Source: Enterocytospora artemiae
Taxonomy: Eukaryota; Microsporidia
DNA: 64,000 nucleotides
Reading direction: 5' to 3'
Assembly (NCBI GenBank): GCA_038659295.1
Contig: JASNGC010000003.1
Coordinates: 124,001-188,000, forward strand
Below, piece after piece: positions 29,658-40,485 of the stretch. The first letter of the stretch is position 1, and every line of letters begins with the position of its first letter. The translations under genes and the position numbers were made by a program. Below the pieces are notes generated by a model, which searched no databases, was not told the DNA's origin, and worked only from the letters and a program-made list of their open reading frames with translations.

Positions 29658-32600
29658 TTATTCCAAACCATCATCCCTATTGCTGGCTAATTTAAACATT
29701 TGCTCAAATCTTTTGACTACAACATCCTCTGTTAATTTGAATCGGTCGTATAGATTACAAAATCCTTCTGTGAGCAAAAAAGATTTCAACGATTCGTCAT
29801 CAGCTTCATTCCAGTTTTTAGGCATCTGCTGCTTTCTAATTGGATATACTTTCTTCAAGCCGATTAATTTGTCAAAGAATACAATTCTATCATAGCAATC
29901 AGCCTCTGGTGTATCCTTTCTGGACCTGCGAGACATTCCGTATATTTTGTTTACCAAATCGTCCAATTTTGTAATATCACCATTGAGATAGTGCTTTAAA
30001 TTGGACCTATTGTATTCAGTTGGTCGTCCAAAATTAAGGATGGCCTTGAAGTACATATTATCATTTTCCTTGATTTCATTGCGATGATACAGCACTGTGA
30101 TAATCTTCCTAACCCTCTGATTAACTTCTTCAACATTCTTCTCTCGAATGGTAAAATTACCATATCCATGCTTAAGGAGTCTCTGCATGATGGTCCTATC
30201 ATCCTCACAACTAAATCCTCTAGCCTTCTCAATTGTAAAATTAGGTTCATACAAGCTGTGAGCAATCAATGGAATCTGGATTCGGAACAAAAATGGCTCG
30301 TGATACTTCAGGTAAATGCTACTTTGCTTTTCAAATAACTCAAAATCATACTCAACGCTGAACTTTTCAATATAAGCCATAAAGTCCATCTTTGTTTTAT
30401 CGCTCTGAATCGAATCCAAACAATATTTGACTACTTGGCCCAGCTTATTGGACCGCTCATCTAGCTCGTCAGAATAAATATCAAAGTCCAAGTTATTCAG
30501 CCCGTTTAATAGAACATCCAAAAAAAGAACAAACAACTTTCTTTCCTCCTCATCTAAACTAATATATATATCTCCAGAGCTTGTAGAGTAATCATTAATA
30601 ATACCTCCTGTATAATATCTGTACAGATTCTCAACCTCACTAATGTCCGATATGGTCCCTTCCCTGGCCAGTTTTCTACATTGTCTTTTAATTCTGCCCT
30701 CCTTTTCCTCATTTTTCTTCTGACTTAATAAATTTTCCCAAAAATGGGGATCCTCAATTTCCTTCTCAACCTGAAAGGTAGCCTTACTGAATGCATTTCC
30801 TCCATCTTCATGCTTAATAACTTTTGTCCTTCTTTCCAAAATTTGATCAATATCCTCCTCACAGAATTTGTTTGCTGCATCATCTGTATCCATTAGAACA
30901 CCATATGCACCTTTGCGTAGAAGAAGCTGGATGGCATCCTCCTTTTTGTTTGTTTTCTCAACCTGTTGATCTGAAAACGACATTTTCTGTAATACAGCCC
31001 TGTCCAATCCCAACTTCATTCCAGCCTTGTCAAACATTTCCCGCTCATAGGAATTTTTAGTAATTAGCCTGTATATTTTGACTTGGTTTTTCTGTCCAAT
31101 CCTATGACACCTTGCCTGTGCCTGAAGATCATTTTGTGGATTCCAATCTGAGTCAAATATTATGCAGGTGTCCGCAGCAGTTAAATTAATACCCACCCCT
31201 CCAGCACGTGTGCAGAGTAAAAAAACAAATGCATCGCCGGTAGAGAATCTATCAATGGCAGCTTGTCTCAAATCGCCTCTAACTCCCCCATCAATCCTCT
31301 CATATTTGAACTTACGATAATGTAAATATTCTGCCAACAGATCTAAGCATTTTGTCATTTGAGAAAATATTAACACCTTATGATGGCCATGAAGCTTATT
31401 TAACAACTTGTCCAGCAAAACCAATTTTCCAGAGGAGTGGATTAATACATCATAATACTCATTCATATTGACAATAGAGCTAAGGCTCGGGCGTTCTGAC
31501 TCACTTTCATCACCACTTACGTTGCTGATATTCGAAAGTTTAATCAAATTAGGTGAGGATGCCATATTTGCCCCTGAGTTACCCTTGGGATATTTTACAA
31601 TCCCTAATTTTCTTGTGTTATAATCCTCTATTATGGATTCTTCTGCTCCTTTCAGCAAATAAGGATGGATACAGCATTTTCTCAATTCCATCATTGCATT
31701 CATCAAATTTGGCGCATTTCCTTTATCGCCTTTTGTTAAAAACTCAAGATTCTTTTCCAAAATAGCTCGATAGTATCTCTTCTGAATTGTTGTCAACTCC
31801 ACTTCAATTATCGTCTCCTCTTTTGATGGAATCGATGTTTCGACATCTTCCTTCATTCTTCTCAACATCAGAGGCTTCAACAACTGCTGTAACTTATCGA
31901 CATCAGAGGCATTTTCCATCTTGTACTCGCCCAAAAAATGCTGCAAGCTATTAAACCTATAAGGATCAATAAAATTGAAAAGTGCCCAAAGCTCACTTAA
32001 GTTGTTTTGAATTGGTGTTCCCGAAAGTAGAACTTTGTGATATATATCCAAAGACTTCAGGCATGTGGCAGCCTTAGAGTTGGGATTTTTAAGTCTATGA
32101 GCCTCATCAAATATTCCAACCCCATATTGGAACATATTCAGGTGATCCACACCAGCCATTACCATTTCGTATGTTGTAATAATAACATCAAATAGCCTTA
32201 CATTTATATTTCCAGATTTTAGATTGAATTCGTAATTTGCAATAATTTCTCTGCCAGGAATCGAGCCACGGTACGTCAACACCCTCAGATTTGTCCAGTT
32301 TGCAAATTCTCGTTCCCAATGCCCAATAGTGGTCAATGGAGCCACAATGAGTGTGGGCGTATAATAATCAAAATTTTCATAGAGCGAATTCACAAAGGAA
32401 ACGGATTGGACAGTTTTACCCAATCCCATCTCATCAGCCATTATACATGATTGTTTGAAATACCATCTGTTCAACAGCCAGTTTAGGCCCTCCAGTTGGT
32501 ATGCACGTAGGACGTTGTTGTTTTTGTATTCGGGAGATGCTTCAAATCTAAGCTGCCTGTCCTTTGAGGGTCTCCACTCAATGGGATACTTCATATGCTT

Positions 32601-33287
32601 CATTTTCTTACGCTCTCTAAATTTTGCTAACTCTTCATCAAAATTTTTGCAGTTTATAACTTCACTTACAAGCTCAAAAGTTGATGATTCTTGAGGCAAG
32701 CCCTTCCATTTGACCAAAACGGTATGCTCATTGTTTTGAGATGTTAAGCTGCTTGTACTATTAGTTTCTAACAATATTCTGTCGATTGTTGTGTAGTCCT
32801 CGTCCAATCCAACATATTTGTACCTTTTTACCTTCATAGCTCCTGTTCTTGTTTTAATAATGTCATTTTCATCAACCCAATCACAATGTAGGTAAGACAG
32901 GTTCCTGAACTTTATTAGATATCTCACTCCGGATTCATCCTCAACACGATCCAATAGTTTTTCATAGTTATCCGCTTCATTAACCTCCACATCCTCAATC
33001 TCCTCGGACAAGGTTGATTCCTCATCTCTAAACTGTTTCTTTCTTTTCTTATAGGCTTGCACTCCTTTGATGGCTGCAGATCTTTTTGTTTTACTTGGTT
33101 CTCTATAAGATTCGTCCTCATTAGTCTGTGGGGGTGGTTGAGTAAAAATGGAAAATAATATTGGCTGAGAGTACTGATAGCCAAGGGGGCTTAAGTACAC
33201 CGGCGGTTTGAATTTGAAAGTTGATTGTATCTTTCTTGGACGGCCTCTACCTCGGGTCTGAACTTCTGCTTCATCAGAGAGTGGCAT
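29658..33287 (-). CDS. CHD1: CHD1-type chromatin remodelling ATPase
   Basis: Chd1 slides and spaces nucleosomes in transcribed genes. Two chromodomains (YLIKFRNLSYLHCDWVDE near residue 125; VLVKWKGLPQESSTFELV near 190) precede a Snf2 ATPase with [12 protein letters not shown] (motif I), the DEAH box in FDEAHRLKN, LLSGTPIQNN, and the helicase-C blocks LIFSQMTKCLDLLAEYLHYR, RAGGVGINLTAADT and QARCHRIGQ. The C-terminal 350 residues should contain the SANT-SLIDE DNA-binding unit. No PHD finger is present, so it is CHD1/2 rather than Mi-2. The start at 33287 follows CCCC; the upstream TTG is rejected. Confidence 0.95.
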   Translation of the reverse strand: MPLSDEAEVQTRGRGRPRKIQSTFKFKPPVYLSPLGYQYSQPILFSIFTQPPPQTNEDESYREPSKTKRSAAIKGVQAYKKRKKQFRDEESTLSEEIEDVEVNEADNYEKLLDRVEDESGVRYLIKFRNLSYLHCDWVDENDIIKTRTGAMKVKRYKYVGLDEDYTTIDRILLETNSTSSLTSQNNEHTVLVKWKGLPQESSTFELVSEVINCKNFDEELAKFRERKKMKHMKYPIEWRPSKDRQLRFEASPEYKNNNVLRAYQLEGLNWLLNRWYFKQSCIMADEMGLGKTVQSVSFVNSLYENFDYYTPTLIVAPLTTIGHWEREFANWTNLRVLTYRGSIPGREIIANYEFNLKSGNINVRLFDVIITTYEMVMAGVDHLNMFQYGVGIFDEAHRLKNPNSKAATCLKSLDIYHKVLLSGTPIQNNLSELWALFNFIDPYRFNSLQHFLGEYKMENASDVDKLQQLLKPLMLRRMKEDVETSIPSKEETIIEVELTTIQKRYYRAILEKNLEFLTKGDKGNAPNLMNAMMELRKCCIHPYLLKGAEESIIEDYNTRKLGIVKYPKGNSGANMASSPNLIKLSNISNVSGDESESERPSLSSIVNMNEYYDVLIHSSGKLVLLDKLLNKLHGHHKVLIFSQMTKCLDLLAEYLHYRKFKYERIDGGVRGDLRQAAIDRFSTGDAFVFLLCTRAGGVGINLTAADTCIIFDSDWNPQNDLQAQARCHRIGQKNQVKIYRLITKNSYEREMFDKAGMKLGLDRAVLQKMSFSDQQVEKTNKKEDAIQLLLRKGAYGVLMDTDDAANKFCEEDIDQILERRTKVIKHEDGGNAFSKATFQVEKEIEDPHFWENLLSQKKNEEKEGRIKRQCRKLAREGTISDISEVENLYRYYTGGIINDYSTSSGDIYISLDEEERKLFVLFLDVLLNGLNNLDFDIYSDELDERSNKLGQVVKYCLDSIQSDKTKMDFMAYIEKFSVEYDFELFEKQSSIYLKYHEPFLFRIQIPLIAHSLYEPNFTIEKARGFSCEDDRTIMQRLLKHGYGNFTIREKNVEEVNQRVRKIITVLYHRNEIKENDNMYFKAILNFGRPTEYNRSNLKHYLNGDITKLDDLVNKIYGMSRRSRKDTPEADCYDRIVFFDKLIGLKKVYPIRKQQMPKNWNEADDESLKSFLLTEGFCNLYDRFKLTEDVVVKRFEQMFKLASNRDDGLE

Positions 33288-33519
33288 GTGGGGCAATAAA
33301 AAACAAATGCAGACAAAGAAATAAAAGTGTTGAAAAGCAAACGTGCTACCTTTAGTTTTGTTTATTCAACTTCTTACTAAAATATACATGGAACATAAGG
33401 GAATGCTGATGAAAGGGCGATTGTTGTGAGAAAATATTCAAGTTGTTAAAATGAAGCATACAATAGGGTGTCATCTCAAAACTTTCATCGGATATACGTT
33501 TCCTAATCACTATCATCAG

Positions 33520-34752
33520 CTACATATTATTAAGCATTTCAAGCTGTTCATTATTCATTAATCCAATAATACGCTGGTCTGTGCAAATTCTTTTTTTTAA
33601 AAAATCTCCAGTTTCACTAACCATAGTAATTAAAAGATCAGCAAGCCCTTCAGATTCATTTGGTGGGTTAAGCAGTAGTTCCTCATACACTAAATTGGCC
33701 AGAACGCATACATTGTCACTTCTTAGCTCCACAGATGACAAATCAGGAATGCAGGAAAGCAGCCTTTCAGTTTCAAGCAGCTTGTTTCTACACGTGATGG
33801 GGGATTTACTACCGACTTCAGTCAAATCTCCAAGTTCTAAATTACTAAACAAATCAACTAGCTGGGCTTCCACTTCAGCTGTTTTGTGAGATATGTATTT
33901 ATTAACTGAGTTCATGAGGGTGTTGCTACTAATATTCCCCTCATTAGCATCATGTATCATTTGGATAGTTCTATCCATTTCGGCATATATCCTGATAATA
34001 TTGTTCAACGCTCTGTTTTTGAAACTGCATTCATCAGCATCATTATACAGAATCAGTGTGAACACCCGGTACAATACCTGTCTATCAAAACAGAAGAATT
34101 CTGTAAGATAAAATATCCACTCAGAGCTGAAATAATCATTGGAAAAATGATGAATAAACAAATCTTCAATTGGAGGCGAAAATGGCTTGATAATAGTAGA
34201 AAGCTGGCCTTTCATGCCAATGGAGAACTTAAAATCTAAGAATCTCTGGCTCAGACTATCATGAATGTGAGAATTGAGTGGCTTCTCCTGATTACTGTGT
34301 TCAAGGGCTAAATCTGGATTATCTCTGGAATAGATAACTCCACTAGTTCTTATTTCATAATCAACTCTGATTTGCGATAAATTGAATATATAATTTCTGA
34401 TGTCTATAATGTCAGAATCAAAATAAAATAACTCTGCATTTGACCAAACAAAATCATTCAGATCAAAACTTTTAAAAAAAGCCGATTTAACAAAATTTTC
34501 CGACTTTTCCAAATACAGCTTTATAAGCCTTACTGTTTGATTTTTTGAAAGCGAAAAATCCAGTAAGCCTCTCACAGATTTAATTTCTTGGGGTTTATCA
34601 ACTTCTAGCTTATTATTAATCTGGAAGTTGTTTGTTTCGTGCTCATGGACACTTTTGCATACAATATTGTTTATACTACTGAAAACATCTTCCAAATCCC
34701 CAATTTTTCCTTTGGAATTATCCATAATATCGAGAATTTTCTCCGCTAGCAT
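33520..34752 (-). CDS. Unrecognised 410-residue helical protein
   Basis: The start is supported by a CCC run six bases upstream. The protein is predicted mostly helical and acidic, with aromatic-rich segments (AELFYFDSDIIDIRNYIFNL, EWIFYLTEFFCFDRQVLYRV), and has no membrane span, signal peptide or metal-binding motif. The architecture could be a scaffold such as a nucleoporin or a complex subunit, but I recognise no family. Confidence 0.8.
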   Translation of the reverse strand: MLAEKILDIMDNSKGKIGDLEDVFSSINNIVCKSVHEHETNNFQINNKLEVDKPQEIKSVRGLLDFSLSKNQTVRLIKLYLEKSENFVKSAFFKSFDLNDFVWSNAELFYFDSDIIDIRNYIFNLSQIRVDYEIRTSGVIYSRDNPDLALEHSNQEKPLNSHIHDSLSQRFLDFKFSIGMKGQLSTIIKPFSPPIEDLFIHHFSNDYFSSEWIFYLTEFFCFDRQVLYRVFTLILYNDADECSFKNRALNNIIRIYAEMDRTIQMIHDANEGNISSNTLMNSVNKYISHKTAEVEAQLVDLFSNLELGDLTEVGSKSPITCRNKLLETERLLSCIPDLSSVELRSDNVCVLANLVYEELLLNPPNESEGLADLLITMVSETGDFLKKRICTDQRIIGLMNNEQLEMLNNM

Positions 34753-35382
34753 TTTATGGGCAACTGAAACATTATTAAAGTTCTAAAATGGGCTACACAG
34801 GAATTTTCTTTGGTATATCAATTGGTTTTACAAGATGGCCATAACTATACGACAGAATGTTATTAAATTAGCTTTCATAGAAATATCACAAATAGTATCT
34901 TGACATATCTACTGGAATTGTATATTGCTGAGAAATATACTTGCTAAATAAAAATGCCGATCTGGGGATGATATCTACATAATAGTTCTCTACCAAGTCC
35001 TCAATTCATAGAATGGATCAGCATAATTAATTGGAAAAAGAACTCTATCTAGTTGCTTCAACATTTTTAAACTCTTGCACGTTACTCTGGTAAAAACGAT
35101 ATTTTTACCTGTTTTTGGATTCATTATGGAATTAGAATTTGGGATATTGCATTTCAAAAAGGTTGGTCACCATAAACAACAACGTGATTTAAATACAAAA
35201 CAGATTAACTGTAATTTGTCGATGCATTTAAATTTTTTATCTGTTAATCAAAATGAACAAAATTGAAACCAAGTGATTAAGGAATCTTGTTAGATTTATA
35301 CTATCCGAAGGTAAAAATAGTCTGTCAAAAAATCATAAAAGATAATCAGTTTATTTTCACAAATTCTATGGTAATAGGTTGA
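34753..35382. other. Intergenic stretch
   Basis: AT-rich, about 630 bases. One TTG-initiated ORF (35075-35266) has no coding features. Nothing else is seen. Confidence 0.6.
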
Positions 35383-38223
35383 TTATCCCTCATAAAGTAT
35401 GCTACCCTTTTTAAATATGACATTTTTTAGAATTCTATAGCAGAACACCGTAAGGCCCAATCTGTTCCAATCTTCAGGATGAAGTCTCTTCAATTCCTCC
35501 ACAGTACGAATATCCTGAGCAATAAGTGCTCTCTCCCATTTCTCGACAAATTGCTCTTTATTGATTATTGAACAAACATCTCTTATGAAGTCACCTATGG
35601 GCATATGGCCATTATAATCTTTAATTCTTTGGTTGGAAGTGAAATGCTTTTCCCTTAAAGGAACATTATATAACCCGAACACCATATCTTGATGGGCTCG
35701 ATGAGCAAATATTGTCAGTGGTAATTTTTCCCAATCCTCAAATGAAAGCAACTTAAGATCAAACACCGTATGTATATCATTTGCAATAAATATATTTGCC
35801 CAGCTTTTTGCATAATCTGCATTACGACAGGTAATTACTGCAGTATCATCCGATACTTCTGTAATAGAATAGTTTTTAAGATACTTCTTTCGAGTGATAT
35901 TGAAACATCGTTGGAGCAGGCTGTCAGCATCATTCATGCTTGATCCCGATGTGGAATGTGTATCGTTGGCTTGAACTGGACAGCTTCTTTCTGGATAATG
36001 GGCCGATGATCCAAGATTTGGGCTTCCAACAACCTGGGTGTTAATTACTGCTTGTGTTGGGCTTGCAGAATCAGAACTGGATGAACTTGACTTGTCACCC
36101 TTGGCCTGGAGATATTGTGTGTAAATCCCAAGAGCAGCAGATATGTGATGGTTTTCCTCACTCAATTGGTTTTGAATTGACGAAATACGCTGGATATTTG
36201 AATCGATTGACATATTCGAAACACCGCCAATAATGTTTCTATGAGTGCTACTCATGTGTGCATCATTGGATAAATGAGAACTGTTTTGCTGTAGACTTTG
36301 TTGTCCATTATTCACATACATAGCTTGTGCCTTTAGATTTGGAGAGTTAATCTGCTGATGGAAGCTTTCGGATGAGTGGGGAAAAGTAGGAATTGTGGAA
36401 TTGGATGAATAAAAATGGGGAGGATTATGATTCGGCAACGTTTGATAAATAGAATTAGTAGATGCCATAACTACCCCACTATTATTTTCCTGTCTCGAAG
36501 GTGAGGAACCCTGTATAATGCCACCTCCGTCAATAAAATGAACATGTGCACTGTCTGCACCATTAATCTCTGAAGAATTCATATTTGCCAAAATATTCAT
36601 ACCACCTTGGTTTTTTTCAGAACTATGAAGCGAAGGATTCGGAGGAGAGGATATCTTGTTATTTTGAATAAACAAACTGTCCTGAGAGATGTATGAGTTA
36701 GTTGCATGTATGTCCTTATGGAGACTCTTTTCAGGAGACGCTTGAGAAGTTATCTCCGAAACTTGTTCTAATTCCATGGCAGCGTAGGTAGAGATCCCAG
36801 ACTGTATTTCTGCTTTTTGACTAGATAATTGCTCTACAGCAGTATCGATGGTGGAAGAATTAGACTGTAAATTATCTTCATACTTTGCATTCTTGTGTTC
36901 CAGTTTAGCCTTTAGTCGTCTAGTTAGTTCTTCGTCTCTCTTTCGTTCCTTCTCCTTCTCTTGCTCCAATAGTTGCATTTCCTCATCAATCTGCTTCATA
37001 ACCTCCAATGTTTTATTACCAAATCCATCACTGGAATTAACCAAGCACATCCTGGGATCCATTGCTTGCACATCTTCTTCTCCCAATGAGATAACACCAT
37101 CGATAATTTGCTTGGTGTCTCGTTTTGTGATGCATTTTTCAATGCCCAACCTAAGCATCTTCATAAACTTTTCCAACGGTCTATTTTCCAGAACTTTCTC
37201 ATTATGTAGCTCATCGCAAACCTTTTCCACTGTATCCTTCTCCAAATCATAGTCAAATTTTATGAATTTAAAATTGTCCTTTATGGAGTAGTCCTTCATC
37301 TGAATCTGAAATGTTATTTTATTTTCCACAAATGCAATTAAAGATAGCTCAATATCATCTTCCTTAAAAAGAGGAAGAACAGTTGAGCATTCTGGGGGAA
37401 TACAGTCCCCTTCACAAGAAACATCGGGATGGAAAAAATGGTGCTGTAGGCATTGCTTTGCAGAATATCTGTTCTTGTATGAAACCATGCAGCACAGTAT
37501 CAGGGACTTCAAGCAGTTGTCTTCAATATCATGGATTGCCTGAGGAAGAATTCCTTGCATCACCAGCTTCTTGACTTCTGCTTCGTCTACACATTCTGAA
37601 TATGGAAGTAGCCCTGTCGCCATATGTATTGCACACATTCCAAATGCATATAAATCCACCTTTTCATTGTATCCATCTCCTTCGAACATTTCTCGCGCCA
37701 TGCATGTAATAGTACCCACCAACGTGTATCTTTTATGCTTTCTTTCCCTAGCAATCCCCAAGTCTCCAATCTTAATTTCTCCGTGAGGCCCACTAACAAA
37801 AATATTTTCACTCTTTATGTCTCTATGGATTATTGGGAATTCATTTGTATGCAGATGAGATAATCCATTTAGTATTTGCAACCCCCACTTTCTAATCACA
37901 TTACTGTTGACTTTTCCACTACTTTTGATAAAATCCGCCAAACTCCCCCCGGACATGAGTTCTGTGATGAAAATGAATTCATCTCCATCAAACCAATAGT
38001 CTAGTATCCTGATGATATTTGGATGGTCAATGGTTTTTAATAGAGCAATTTCCTTCGAAAATGATGATGATGTTTGTGTTTCCCTTTCAAACTGCTTGAT
38101 ACGCACCTCATTGTAAGCAACTTCCTTTCCTTCCTCCACATCTATGGCCTTAGTAACTGTCTTATAGGCCCCTTCTCCAAGAACAACATCTGTTTTTATA
38201 TATCGTTCACTCTTTGCAAGCAT
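35383..38223 (-). CDS. WNK-type protein kinase with CCT-like domain and two C-terminal SAM-like repeats
   Basis: WNK kinases lack the usual beta-3 lysine and use a lysine in the glycine loop. Here the loop is GEGAYKTV with K, and beta-3 reads EVAYNEVRI, without lysine. IIHRDIKSENIFV and KIGDLGIARE (DLG) follow the WNK pattern, as does LYAFGMCAIHMATGLLPYSEC. The APE motif is altered to ARE (TCMAREMFEG). After the kinase comes an OSR1-C/CCT-like domain (DYDLEKDTVEKVCDEL), a long Ser/Asn-rich linker, and two related blocks near residues 817-860 and 900-943 sharing DIxTVxxLKxL and EDWxxLxLTxF. CCC directly precedes the ATG. Confidence 0.9.
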   Translation of the reverse strand: MLAKSERYIKTDVVLGEGAYKTVTKAIDVEEGKEVAYNEVRIKQFERETQTSSSFSKEIALLKTIDHPNIIRILDYWFDGDEFIFITELMSGGSLADFIKSSGKVNSNVIRKWGLQILNGLSHLHTNEFPIIHRDIKSENIFVSGPHGEIKIGDLGIARERKHKRYTLVGTITCMAREMFEGDGYNEKVDLYAFGMCAIHMATGLLPYSECVDEAEVKKLVMQGILPQAIHDIEDNCLKSLILCCMVSYKNRYSAKQCLQHHFFHPDVSCEGDCIPPECSTVLPLFKEDDIELSLIAFVENKITFQIQMKDYSIKDNFKFIKFDYDLEKDTVEKVCDELHNEKVLENRPLEKFMKMLRLGIEKCITKRDTKQIIDGVISLGEEDVQAMDPRMCLVNSSDGFGNKTLEVMKQIDEEMQLLEQEKEKERKRDEELTRRLKAKLEHKNAKYEDNLQSNSSTIDTAVEQLSSQKAEIQSGISTYAAMELEQVSEITSQASPEKSLHKDIHATNSYISQDSLFIQNNKISSPPNPSLHSSEKNQGGMNILANMNSSEINGADSAHVHFIDGGGIIQGSSPSRQENNSGVVMASTNSIYQTLPNHNPPHFYSSNSTIPTFPHSSESFHQQINSPNLKAQAMYVNNGQQSLQQNSSHLSNDAHMSSTHRNIIGGVSNMSIDSNIQRISSIQNQLSEENHHISAALGIYTQYLQAKGDKSSSSSSDSASPTQAVINTQVVGSPNLGSSAHYPERSCPVQANDTHSTSGSSMNDADSLLQRCFNITRKKYLKNYSITEVSDDTAVITCRNADYAKSWANIFIANDIHTVFDLKLLSFEDWEKLPLTIFAHRAHQDMVFGLYNVPLREKHFTSNQRIKDYNGHMPIGDFIRDVCSIINKEQFVEKWERALIAQDIRTVEELKRLHPEDWNRLGLTVFCYRILKNVIFKKGSILYEG

Positions 38224-38805
38224 GGGTTAAACCAAAATTATTTTATTTAAAAGAAGGAATAAAGATCAGAGATAGATTAATAAAATGAGGGAAAACAGCA
38301 ATTGTAATGCAGAGATCATAAAAATATCACAGAAAACAATCTTGTTGACGTTTTATCTGCATAAAAACAAAACCGAGCTAAGTAAATGCCATTTCATTTT
38401 AAAAAATTATATAAAGCACTGCTAAGAATTTCAAAAATAACTAGCGTAATATTTTGTACACATGTATTAAAATGAATAAGAATTGTTAGTGGTGCTCGTG
38501 GATGATTCAGGCTTATATTTGCACAGAAATTTAATGAAATGATGTCAATTTGAAGATAAACTTAATATAAAAAATCTAAAATGGGTCTCAACTAAACCAG
38601 CATTTAAATAACGATAGTTATATAATATAAATATTACAATAATTCCATGGAATATCGTTCATCCATCAAACCTCAGTCATTTCTAAGGTGTGAACTTGTG
38701 ATGTATGTTAAAATTTAGGAGAAAATACTATTTGCCAACGTTCAAAAACATAGCATGTTCTTAATGCTTAACAAGAGATAGATTTAATATTTATTTAAAA
38801 TTCGT
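38224..38805. other. Intergenic stretch
   Basis: AT-rich, 582 bases between two minus-strand genes. No ORF or RNA is recognised. Confidence 0.6.
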
Positions 38806-39834
38806 TCATAATGATTGAAGTTTTTCAACTAATTCTAGATCATCCTTAGAATATAAAGGATCCTCATCAATCACAACTCCTCCAGTTGATACAACTCTTG
38901 TCTTGAGTTCATCTATATTTTCGAATAAATTATCATATATGATTAGTTTTGTGATATTATACACATGTGACAATTCAATCAGCAAATTTAACGTGGTAGA
39001 GCTTTCCAAATCATTCTGAGAAATGTCAAGAACCAAATTTTTCTTTGTTGGAAATTCCCCCATCTCTTGATCACAATCTTCCTTGTGGATCAGATTAGCA
39101 AGTATTTCGTCCATCTTTTCCGTTTTAATATCCTTGATATATAGCTCTGCGATATTAGACCTGTTGATGAGTTTATTCAGTTCATCAGTGTCTTCAATGA
39201 AGTTGTCTGATATATCTAATATCTCAAGCTTTAGATCTGTTAGCTTGGAAAACAATAAGTCAATACCTTCATGTATTGTGTTATGGCAAATTCTCAAGAC
39301 CTTCAGATTTGGAAAATTATTCAGAGTATCTCCTATTTCAGAATGAACCACATTTATTCTATTTTTTCCAACATTTATCTCGTGCAATGTGCGTTTATTT
39401 TCCAATTTATTCAGATATTCTCCCACCCTTATCAATCCATCCTCTCCCAGCCCACAGTTATGTAGGTTGAGCTCAGACAAACTACATCGACTGATAAATT
39501 CTCCTAGCTCCTTGGGAAATTTGCACGACAATGCATTCGATGGAAGCTCAAAGACCATCAAATCAGGCTTAAGCGCAGAACATATTTCTCCACAAACCTC
39601 ACACATTTCAGAATAATTCAAGGTGTCAAAGATACTTTCTATCTTTATTTTTTTTAAGTTAGTCATTTTTTGAATAATTGGTGCCATTTTTCTGACCACA
39701 GACAATTTAAATGTGTTGAGGCTTAAATCAAGCTCTGTGATAGCTTTTGCCTCTGCTTCCAGTGATCTTAAAAGTTCCTCAGCCGATCTTTCAGTTTCAT
39801 AAATTGTTTGTCGGGTATTAATAGAAAATTTCAT
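38806..39834 (-). CDS. RNA1: RanGAP (Rna1-like leucine-rich repeat protein)
   Basis: RanGAP triggers GTP hydrolysis on Ran in the cytoplasm. The protein is a curved LRR stack: ITELDLSLNTFKLSVV, LMVFELPSNALSCKFP, LSELNLHNCGLGEDG, LHEINVGKNRIN, LKVLRICHNTIH, LEILDISDNFIED and LVLDISQNDLES, with an acidic C-terminus. The HNNGLG motif of yeast Rna1 reads HNCGLG here, and the residues around the F-TGR motif are replaced by IFDTLN. At 342 aa it is close to the fission yeast protein (386). CCC directly precedes the ATG. Other LRR proteins are possible, but this match is good. Confidence 0.82.
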   Translation of the reverse strand: MKFSINTRQTIYETERSAEELLRSLEAEAKAITELDLSLNTFKLSVVRKMAPIIQKMTNLKKIKIESIFDTLNYSEMCEVCGEICSALKPDLMVFELPSNALSCKFPKELGEFISRCSLSELNLHNCGLGEDGLIRVGEYLNKLENKRTLHEINVGKNRINVVHSEIGDTLNNFPNLKVLRICHNTIHEGIDLLFSKLTDLKLEILDISDNFIEDTDELNKLINRSNIAELYIKDIKTEKMDEILANLIHKEDCDQEMGEFPTKKNLVLDISQNDLESSTTLNLLIELSHVYNITKLIIYDNLFENIDELKTRVVSTGGVVIDEDPLYSKDDLELVEKLQSL

Positions 39835-40485
39835 GGGTTAGAAAACACCTAAAAATTTAGAATATAATCACAATAATTGTCTGAATTGAACTGAAAGATC
39901 AGAAAACAGCATTATTATTTAAATGGATACATACCCCAATACGTTCTACCTATCAAATAAAATTCTCCTTCCAACTTCTTTAGACCAATAACTCACAAAA
40001 ACATCAACTCTAGGGAATAAAATATTGCCACCTAATGTCCCCAGCCATATGAATGAATTCTTATGGGAAAATTTTCTCCTTTGGCATACAAGATATCTCC
40101 TAACTGATAATACAAATTGAAATTCGTGGAGTTAAAAACTGTGCGCAATTCCAATATTCAGTTCACATTTTGAAAATTTAATCATCTTTAAAGATATTAA
40201 AAAACATTTAATAGTCATATACCCAACTCTGAGACTATATATACTTTCCAATATCTTCAGCGATTAATGTTTTAGAATGCAACTCGAACAAATTAATTTT
40301 TTAATTTAACTTTTTGGATTAAGAAAATTTAAGATTCAAATTTATTATTTTGTTCCATACAGTATCTGTACAAAGCTCTGAGATTAATCCAATTTTATCA
40401 ACCCCTTTATGTCTATTGATTAATTCATAAGTAACCACGGTTTGATCTGCTTACTCTAAAATAATATTTCTTTAAGGGGCAGGTG
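39835..40485. other. Intergenic stretch between divergent genes
   Basis: AT-rich, 650 bases, shared upstream region of RanGAP and the zinc-finger gene. No gene is seen. A GGGG run (about 40476-40479) lies before the plus-strand start. Confidence 0.6.

Noticed and set aside
35075..35266. 63-residue plus ORF in a gap
   Set aside because: Begins at TTG, has no CCC motif and no protein-like pattern.
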